NCBI GenBank assembly: GCA_903848935.1
Contig: CAINHO010000012.1
Span: 1-41,404 of the forward strand
DNA: 41,404 nucleotides
Source: an uncultured Pseudomonadota bacterium
Lineage (GTDB): Bacteria > Pseudomonadota > Gammaproteobacteria > Methylococcales > Methylomonadaceae
Direction: 5' to 3'
The notes under the pieces: model-generated
Seen by the model: the letters and a program-made list of their open reading frames with translations, nothing else
What the model was told of the DNA's origin: nothing
Database searches by the model: none
Made by a program: the position numbers and the translations under genes
In this document: positions 36,912-41,404 of the stretch, in pieces
How the letters are laid out: each line of letters begins with the position of its first letter
Numbering within the stretch: position 1 is the stretch's first letter

Positions 36912-37775
36912 ATGGAGCATAAAAATTTAACTGTTTGCAAAGCAAATAATGTCATTGAAGCGGGTTATAAACTCAGTTTGAATGAACAGCGCGTTATTTT
37001 GGCTTGTATTGGTCAGGTCAATTCAATGGAAGAATTGTTGAAAACTGATGAGTTTGAGTTGTCGGCTAAAAATTTCGCCAAATTATTCTCGGTTTCTGAT
37101 GAAAATGCTTATCAGGCATTAACTGAGGTCACTGAAAGTTTATTCAATCGTTATGTGGTGGTCGAAAATCCTTATCCTAATCGTCCGCGTGTTAAGCGTT
37201 TAAAAATGCGTTGGATTAGTTCCATTAAGTATTTACCCGACGAAGGAAAGACGATTCTGTGTTTTTCTCAAGATATGTTGCCTTATTTGAGCGAACTAAA
37301 AGGCAGTTTCACCCGATACAAATTGGAACACGTCGGTAAAATGACCTGTATTTATGCGATTCGATTGTATGAATTACTGATGCAATGGAAAAGCACAGGC
37401 AAAAGAGAAATTGACATTGATTGGTTAAAAAAACAATTTCAACTCGATGAAAATTATGATCGTATGTTTGATTTTAAAAAACGTGTTCTTGATCCCGCCA
37501 TCGACGACATCAATAAAAATTCAAACTACAACGTGTCTTGGACACAGCGAAAAACGGGGCGACGGGTCACACATTTAACGTTTGAATTCAGCGAAAAACT
37601 ACCGCCCGTTCCTGAAAAACCCAAAAAGAAAACAACGGTTAAAGCAAAACCCGAAGCCGCGAAAACCGATAGCATTGAACAGTTTGCCGAAATGCGTAAA
37701 CGATTCGGCGATACCGTGGCAGATATTATGCCGCTAGAAATTATCGAAATTCTCAAATCACAAGGACGTTGGTGA
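36912..37775 (+). CDS. Rep_3-family replication initiator, copy 1
   Basis: A 287-residue initiator of the plasmid Rep_3 (RepB/RepA) family. The N-terminal signature KANNVIEAGYKLSLNEQRVILACI opens the first winged helix; the second winged helix has the recognition helix DFKKRVLDPAIDDIN at 187-201. A Lys/Pro-rich linker (PEKPKKKTTVKAKPEAAK) and a conserved tail ending SQGRW follow. I start at ATG 36912 (AGGTGG five bases upstream), which gives the same length and N-terminus as the other copies; an in-frame ATG at 36873 lies 13 codons earlier. It should bind the six TAAGACGAC iterons upstream. Codons 204-287 are nearly identical in DNA to copies 2 and 3. Confidence 0.92.
   Translation: MEHKNLTVCKANNVIEAGYKLSLNEQRVILACIGQVNSMEELLKTDEFELSAKNFAKLFSVSDENAYQALTEVTESLFNRYVVVENPYPNRPRVKRLKMRWISSIKYLPDEGKTILCFSQDMLPYLSELKGSFTRYKLEHVGKMTCIYAIRLYELLMQWKSTGKREIDIDWLKKQFQLDENYDRMFDFKKRVLDPAIDDINKNSNYNVSWTQRKTGRRVTHLTFEFSEKLPPVPEKPKKKTTVKAKPEAAKTDSIEQFAEMRKRFGDTVADIMPLEIIEILKSQGRW
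37521..37775 (+). repeat. Homogenised 3' tract of rep, copy 1
   Basis: The last 255 bases of the gene differ from copy 3 at six positions by my direct comparison, four of them silent or conservative, whereas the upstream two thirds differ extensively including at silent sites. Confidence 0.85.
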
Positions 37776-37818
37776 AATCTACACAACAACAAAAAACCAC
37801 CACTTCATAGCGGCAGGG

Positions 37819-37935
37819 CTTTCAAGTTTTACAACTACAGCGTGAAAAACGCTTATTTTCGTTAAAAATTTAAAAATTTTGTTTTATGAAATTTTTTAAT
37901 CTTGTTTTAGGATGCAAATTCGATATATTTTTCAA
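37819..37935 (+). repeat. Replication-module leader, copy 2 (21-bp deletion)
   Basis: Same block as copy 1 but 117 bases long: only one CTTGTTTTA 9-mer (37901) remains, so 21 bases carrying two 9-mers are missing. Its left end is fused to a degenerate form of the terminator that follows the other rep genes (37788-37820), where the GCCC arm has become ACC and no longer pairs well. Confidence 0.75.
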
Positions 37936-37950
37936 CCGGTTACAATGGCA

Positions 37951-38034
37951 TTAAACGAGAAATCAGTTGTTTAAAGGGAGAAATCGGTTGCTTAAGACGA
38001 GAAAACGGTTGTTTATGAGACGAGGAATTGGTTG
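37951..38034 (+). repeat. Iteron array 2 of rep copy 2 (candidate origin)
   Basis: Four imperfect direct repeats with core GAGAAATCGGTTG have their cores at 37957, 37978, 37999 and 38022, spaced 21, 21 and 23 bases. The sequence differs from arrays 1 and 3. The copies are less regular than those of the other arrays, which, with the truncated leader, suggests this origin may be decaying. Confidence 0.72.
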
Positions 38035-38035
38035 A

Positions 38036-38069
38036 TTTAAACGCGTTTAAAAATTAAACTCGTTTAATT
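38036..38069. promoter_or_regulatory. Two palindromes before rep copy 2, probable Rep operator
   Basis: TTTAAACGCGTTTAAA (38036-38051) is a perfect 16-base palindrome. AATTAAAC-TC-GTTTAATT (38052-38069) is a second with 8-base arms. The half-sites TTAAACG resemble the left part of iteron 1 (TTAAACGAG). In Rep_3 plasmids, Rep dimers repress their own gene through an inverted repeat that shares sequence with the iterons, so this is the expected operator, 21-54 bases before the start codon. Confidence 0.62.
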
Positions 38070-38089
38070 GTATTTGTCAGGGGTATTTT

Positions 38090-38953
38090 ATGAGCAGTAA
38101 AAATTTAGTCGTTTATAAATCAAATAAAGTGATTGAAGCGGGTTACAAACTTAATCTCAACGAACAGCGGCTTATTTTGGCTTGTATTTCTAAAGTCAAT
38201 TCATCCAAGCCTTTATTGGCAACTGAGCGTTTTGAAGTGACGGCAAAAGAATTTTCCACGTTGTTCGGGATTAGCCAAGATAAAACCTATCAAACACTAA
38301 AAGAGGTTGCTGAACAGCTTTTTGAACGGTATGTGATTATTGATAATCCCGACCCCGACACACCCACGTTGAAATATACCAAAACCCGTTGGATTAGTTC
38401 GATTGATTATCTGCCAGAATTAGGCAAAATTTCATTGTACTTTGCCCAGCGTATGTTGCCTTATTTAAGTGAGTTAAAAGGTCAATTCACGTTTTATCGT
38501 CTTGAAAACATTAGTGAAATGAATTCAATTTATGCAATTCGCTTATATGAATTGTTAATGCAATGGAAAACCACGGGCAAGCGTGAAGTTGAAATTGACT
38601 GGTTAAAAGAACAATTTGAACTGGATGAAAGTTATGACCGAATGTTTGATTTAAAAAAATATGTCATCGACCCCGCCATCAACGACATCAACACCCATTC
38701 AAACTACAACGTGTCTTGGACGCAGCGAAAAACAGGGCGACGGGTCACACATTTAACGTTTGAATTCAGCGAAAAACTCCCGCCCGTTCCTGAAAAACCC
38801 AAAAAGAAAACAACGGTTAAAGCAAAACCCGAAGCCGCGAAAACCGATAGCCTTGAGCAGTTTGCCGAAATGCGTAAACGATTCGGCGATACCGTGGCAG
38901 ATATTATGCCGCTAGAAATCATCGAAATTCTCAAATCACAAGGACGTTGGTGA
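38090..38953 (+). CDS. Rep_3-family replication initiator, copy 2
   Basis: A 287-residue homologue of copy 1 and the most divergent of the three in the N-terminal domain (YKSNKVIEAGYKLNLNEQRLILACIS; LLATERFEVTAKEFSTLFGI). The recognition helix reads DLKKYVIDPAINDIN. From residue 204 the protein equals the other copies except for one or two residues. AGGGG precedes the ATG. Two palindromes and a degenerate four-copy iteron array lie upstream. No frameshift or stop interrupts it, so it is probably functional as a protein even if its origin is damaged. Confidence 0.91.
   Translation: MSSKNLVVYKSNKVIEAGYKLNLNEQRLILACISKVNSSKPLLATERFEVTAKEFSTLFGISQDKTYQTLKEVAEQLFERYVIIDNPDPDTPTLKYTKTRWISSIDYLPELGKISLYFAQRMLPYLSELKGQFTFYRLENISEMNSIYAIRLYELLMQWKTTGKREVEIDWLKEQFELDESYDRMFDLKKYVIDPAINDINTHSNYNVSWTQRKTGRRVTHLTFEFSEKLPPVPEKPKKKTTVKAKPEAAKTDSLEQFAEMRKRFGDTVADIMPLEIIEILKSQGRW
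38699..38953 (+). repeat. Homogenised 3' tract of rep, copy 2
   Basis: A 255-base tract that differs from copy 3 at six positions by eye; it begins directly after the recognition helix codons. Confidence 0.85.
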
Positions 38954-38965
38954 AATCGACACAAC

Positions 38966-39005
38966 AAAAAAGCCCCACCACTTCACAGCGGCAGGGCTTT
39001 TTTTT
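38966..39005. terminator. Bidirectional terminator after rep copy 2
   Basis: AAAAAAGCCC (38966-38975) and GGGCTTTTTT (38994-39003) pair perfectly over ten bases with an 18-base loop, with A-run and T-run on either side. It serves rep copy 2 and the convergent coiled-coil gene. Confidence 0.85.
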
Positions 39006-39016
39006 CACAAATACAA

Positions 39017-39502
39017 TCAATGCGGTAAATGCGTTAAAAACCATTCGAGTAATCGAATGCTCATAATTATCGAACCAATTGCACCAATAATCCAAAGCGT
39101 TTGCTTGTGAACCGTTTGTGCAAAATTCGTTTCCATTTGCTTCATTTCAACACGAATTTTCTCAATTTCAAGCCGCGTTCCCTCAATTTCCTTTTGTAAA
39201 TTCGCTTCAACGGTCTTGATTTCAAGCTGCAAATTCGCTTCAACCGTCCTGATTTCCAATTTCGTGGCTTGAATCTCCTTTTGCAAATTCGCTTCAACAG
39301 TCTTGATTTCTAATTTTGTTGCTTGAATTTCCTTTTGCAAACGCAATTCCGTTTCACTCAAATCACGCTTTGTTGCCGTCTCTTTCAAATCAGGATAACG
39401 TTCTTCTAATTCACTGAACGCTTCAACAATCGCTTTTGAACGCGCTTTATCGTCATGGGCATCATTTAATTTTTCGTACAAATGCAACGCGACAACACTC
39501 AT
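39017..39502 (-). CDS. Coiled-coil protein with C-terminal membrane segment (DUF1640-like)
   Basis: A 161-residue protein. After a helical head (residues 1-45) comes a long coiled coil made of near-identical units (LQKEIQATKLEIKTVEAN), then one C-terminal membrane helix (LWIIGAIGSIIMSIRLLEWF). In DNA the unit TTCGCTTCAAC recurs at 39201, 39234 and 39288, i.e. steps of 33 and 54 bases or 11 and 18 residues, so heptads and hendecads are mixed and copies probably expand by slippage. It resembles small DUF1640/CCDC90-type proteins; function unknown. It lies between replication modules 2 and 3 on the opposite strand, which could mean it travelled with the array. Confidence 0.72.
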   Translation of the reverse strand: MSVVALHLYEKLNDAHDDKARSKAIVEAFSELEERYPDLKETATKRDLSETELRLQKEIQATKLEIKTVEANLQKEIQATKLEIRTVEANLQLEIKTVEANLQKEIEGTRLEIEKIRVEMKQMETNFAQTVHKQTLWIIGAIGSIIMSIRLLEWFLTHLPH

Positions 39503-39548
39503 AGTTTTTCTCAGTTAGTTTTTTAAAGTTGCCCAAATCATATCACAA

Positions 39549-39582
39549 CAAAAAAGCCCCATCCTCAAACAGGACAGGCTTT
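39549..39582. terminator. Terminator-like hairpin before leader copy 3
   Basis: AAAGCC pairs with GGCTTT and an inner CCT with AGG, preceded by an A-run. Sequence and position match the hairpin at 36541-36574, so it is part of the repeated module. Confidence 0.55.
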
Positions 39583-39716
39583 CAAGTTTTACAACCACAG
39601 CGTGAAAACCGCTTATTTTCGTTAAAAATTTAAAGTTTTCGTTTTAAGAGATTTTTTAATCTTGTTTTACCTTGTTTTATACTTGTTTTAGGAGGCAAAT
39701 TCGATATATTTTTCAA
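39579..39716 (+). repeat. Replication-module leader, copy 3
   Basis: A 138-base copy of the leader, same length as copy 1, with three CTTGTTTTA 9-mers at 39661, 39671 and 39682 in the same spacing (10 and 11 bases). With copy 2 it also shares the next bases, GGTTACAATGGCATTAAAC, up to its first iteron. Confidence 0.78.
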
Positions 39717-39736
39717 CGGGTTACAATGGCATTAAA

Positions 39737-39847
39737 CTACAAAATCGGTGCTTATACCTACAAAATCGGTGGATTAAGCTACAAAATCGGTGCTTATACC
39801 TACAAAATCGGTGCTAAAACGGCGTTTATAAACCTACAAAATCGGTG
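39737..39847 (+). repeat. Iteron array 3 of rep copy 3 (candidate origin)
   Basis: Five exact copies of CTACAAAATCGGTG start at 39737, 39758, 39779, 39800 and 39834, spaced 21, 21, 21 and 34 bases; the intervening seven bases are partly conserved (CTTATAC). This is the most regular of the three arrays, and with the intact leader suggests the youngest or best maintained origin. Confidence 0.85.
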
Positions 39848-39867
39848 CTTTAAACTTCATATTTTAT

Positions 39868-39898
39868 TTAAGTAGGATAATCATGTTAGACTACAAAT
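39868..39898. promoter_or_regulatory. Possible operator before rep copy 3
   Basis: GTAG (39872) and CTAC (39891), within TTTAAGTAG and CTACAAAT, form an imperfect inverted repeat that reuses the start of the array 3 iteron (CTACAAA). It lies 60-90 bases before the rep start, where autorepression sites of Rep_3 plasmids are found. Confidence 0.4.
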
Positions 39899-39959
39899 AA
39901 GATGTATATAGTTTAATAGCGACATATCTCACAAAAATAACTAATGCGAAGGTAATTAT

Positions 39960-40823
39960 ATGAATCAAAAAAATTTAACTGTTTGTAAAGCAAACAAAGT
40001 TATTGAAGCCGGCTATAAGCTCAGTTTAAATGAACAGCGCGTTGTTTTAGCCTGTATCGGGCAAGTTAACTCAATGGAAGAATTACTCAAAACCGATGAG
40101 TTTGAATTATCCGCCAAAGATTTTGCCGCGTTGTATGGCGTTTCAGAAGATAGGGCTTATGGAGAATTACAGGAAGTTGCAAAGAATTTATATCAAAGGT
40201 CATTAACCATTTACAATCCAGACCCGAAGCGACCCAAAATTAAAAAATTGGAAACACGCTGGATTAGTTCAATTGGTTATATGCCTGAAGATGGCAAAAT
40301 TACGTTGTGTTTTGCTCAAAAATTATTGCCTTACTTGAGTGAATTAAAAGGCAGTTTTACCCGTTATAAATTAGAACACGTTGGCAAAATGACCTGTGTT
40401 TATGCGATTCGGTTGTATGAGTTACTGATGCAATGGCAAAATACTGGCAAAAGAGAAGTGGAACTAGACTGGTTAAAAAAACAACTGCAACTTGATGACA
40501 GCTACGAACGAATGGATAATTTTAAAGCCCGTGTTATCGACCCTGCCATCAACGACATCAACACAAATTCAAACTACAACGTGTCTTGGACACAGCGAAA
40601 AACGGGGCGACGGGTCACACATTTAACGTTTGAATTCAGCGAAAAACTACCGCCCGTTCCTGAAAAACCCAAAAAGAAAACAACGGTGAAAGCAAAACCC
40701 GAAACCGCGAAAACCGATAGCCTTGAGCAGTTTGCTGAAATGCGTAAACGATTCGGCGATACCGTGGCAGATATTATGCCGCTAGAAATCATCGAAATTC
40801 TCAAATCACAAGGACGTTGGTGA
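39960..40823 (+). CDS. Rep_3-family replication initiator, copy 3
   Basis: A 287-residue initiator whose N-terminal 50 residues are close to copy 1 in protein (KNLTVCKANKVIEAGYKLSLNEQRVVLACIG; MEELLKTDEFELSAKDF) but differ at many silent sites. Residues 60-95 and the recognition helix (NFKARVIDPAINDIN) are its own. From residue 204 it matches the other copies. GAAGG lies before the ATG. It is preceded by five regular CTACAAAATCGGTG iterons and followed by a strong terminator. The intact frame and origin make it the best candidate for an active initiator. Confidence 0.92.
   Translation: MNQKNLTVCKANKVIEAGYKLSLNEQRVVLACIGQVNSMEELLKTDEFELSAKDFAALYGVSEDRAYGELQEVAKNLYQRSLTIYNPDPKRPKIKKLETRWISSIGYMPEDGKITLCFAQKLLPYLSELKGSFTRYKLEHVGKMTCVYAIRLYELLMQWQNTGKREVELDWLKKQLQLDDSYERMDNFKARVIDPAINDINTNSNYNVSWTQRKTGRRVTHLTFEFSEKLPPVPEKPKKKTTVKAKPETAKTDSLEQFAEMRKRFGDTVADIMPLEIIEILKSQGRW
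40569..40823 (+). repeat. Homogenised 3' tract of rep, copy 3
   Basis: A 255-base tract that differs from copies 1 and 2 at about six positions each; the adjoining terminator is also shared with copy 2. Confidence 0.85.
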
Positions 40824-40836
40824 AATCTACACAACA

Positions 40837-40872
40837 AAAAAGCCCCACCACTTCACAGCGGCAGGGCTTTTT
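40837..40872. terminator. Terminator after rep copy 3
   Basis: AAAAAGCCC (40837-40845) and GGGCTTTTT (40864-40872) pair over nine bases around the same loop as after copy 2. It is the right edge of the array and can also serve the convergent adhesin-like gene. Confidence 0.82.
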
Positions 40873-40923
40873 CATTTCAAGCAAAGCAGATTAAAACATC
40901 ATCTGCTTTTACTAGACCAACAA

Positions 40924-41404
40924 TTACGCCAATGTGAAATCCAATGTTGCCGTGTTACCAGCAAGGTCAGTCGCACCCGTTAAAATGATATGGTCAGTTG
41001 CAGCGACGGTAGTTCCGGAATCAGCAGTGAAAGTAGCACTTAATCCATTACCAGCAAGTGTTAATGTTCCTGGTGTTCCACTCGTAGCAAGAATATGAAC
41101 ATGGTTAGAACTAGAACCAGCATCATTAACCGTTACAGTACCCACTGAACTTAATGCTTCACTAAATGCCAACGTGATAATGTCAGTCGCAGCGAAATGT
41201 GTTGAAGCGTTATTATCACCTGCACTGGCATCAGAGTAAGTCACAGGCGTTGCCGCTGCCGCAGGTGCAGTTGTATCAACCGTAATTGCGTTAGTTGAAG
41301 CGGCTGACAAGTTACCTGCCGCATCCACTGTGTACACTTTGTAAGTACCATCAACCAAACCTGTTGCGGCAAGATTGGTGTTGGTATTTGCCGTAGTGAT
41401 AGTC
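40924..41404 (-). CDS. C-terminal part of an Ig-like-repeat surface protein (partial)
   Basis: The minus-strand frame is open from the window edge to a stop at 40924, giving 159 residues. It shows bacterial Ig-like repeat features: GTYKVYTVDAAGNLS, a DTTAP junction between domains, SEALSSVGTVTVNDAGSS, and a closing TDLAGNTATLDFTLA. Such repeats occur in large adhesins and calcium-binding exoproteins of type I secretion. The composition is rich in Thr, Ala and Asp with no Cys. The stop comes directly after an Ig-like domain, without an obvious LPXTG or autotransporter end. The true start lies outside the window. Confidence 0.8.
   Translation of the reverse strand, partial: TITTANTNTNLAATGLVDGTYKVYTVDAAGNLSAASTNAITVDTTAPAAAATPVTYSDASAGDNNASTHFAATDIITLAFSEALSSVGTVTVNDAGSSSNHVHILATSGTPGTLTLAGNGLSATFTADSGTTVAATDHIILTGATDLAGNTATLDFTLA

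Noticed and set aside
37819-39716. Leader repeats as insertion-sequence ends
   Set aside because: They are direct, not inverted, there is no transposase gene, and no target duplications were seen; they fit repeated origin leaders better.
36723-39847. Possible CRISPR arrays from regularly spaced repeats
   Set aside because: Units are about 21 bases including any spacer, repeats are short and imperfect, there are no unique 30-base spacers and no cas genes. Position before Rep_3 genes identifies iterons.
39672-39875. Short plus-strand frame with repeated YKIGAYT-like peptides
   Set aside because: The periodic peptide is simply the 21-base iterons read as codons; there is no ribosome site and the DNA pattern explains it.

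Overview
The window looks like chromosomal DNA of a gammaproteobacterial methylotroph, most likely a methanotroph of the Methylococcales type. Four things point there: the conserved gammaproteobacterial gene order trpF-trpB-trpA-accD-folC-dedD-cvpA-purF, a RapA homologue and a trxB-aat neighbourhood; a four-gene block for tetrahydromethanopterin/methanofuran cofactors, which among bacteria marks C1 metabolism; and a CorA/MopE-like copper-binding protein next to a di-haem MauG-like partner, a pair known from methanotrophs. Base composition is AT-leaning by eye. I do not name a species.

Layout. 1-147: C-terminus of an unidentified gene. 154-7885 (minus): the trp/acc/fol/pur block, tightly packed with stop-start overlaps. 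7957-11010 (minus): a large class A penicillin-binding protein. 11194-12117 (plus): a LysR regulator, then a bidirectional terminator and a small secreted hypothetical protein. 12721-15942 (plus): rapA followed directly by a hicAB toxin-antitoxin pair. 16005-18573 (plus): ribH, nusB, ubiD. 18697-24603 (minus): a heavy-metal RND efflux operon (outer-membrane factor, adaptor lipoprotein, CzcA-type pump) ending in a PII-like gene. 24769-29982: a DksA-like zinc-finger gene (minus), then plus-strand trxB, aat, a diguanylate cyclase and a GnnA/GnnB-like sugar dehydrogenase/aminotransferase pair. 30316-33289 (plus): the CorA-like/MauG-like copper pair, with an upstream inverted repeat, a sigma-54-like site and an intercistronic stem-loop. 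33277-36453 (minus): the pterin/furan cofactor operon.

The most unusual region is 36541-40873. It holds three consecutive copies of a plasmid-type replication module, each made of a conserved leader, its own family of roughly 21-bp iterons and a Rep_3-family initiator gene of exactly 287 codons. The three initiators have diverged through the N-terminal and recognition-helix parts, and each iteron family has a different sequence, yet the last 255 nt of each gene are nearly identical at the DNA level, including silent sites. The leaders and terminator hairpins are also shared. This looks like a tandem array of replicon modules that keep different DNA specificities while their flanks are homogenised by recombination. 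A coiled-coil membrane protein gene sits between modules 2 and 3. The right edge (40924-41404, minus) is the C-terminal end of an Ig-like-repeat surface protein that runs out of the window.

How the genes work together: the left half is core anabolism and RNA metabolism; the middle handles metal efflux, redox and cell-envelope sugar synthesis; the right third combines copper handling and C1-cofactor synthesis with the replicon-module array, which may be plasmid-derived.
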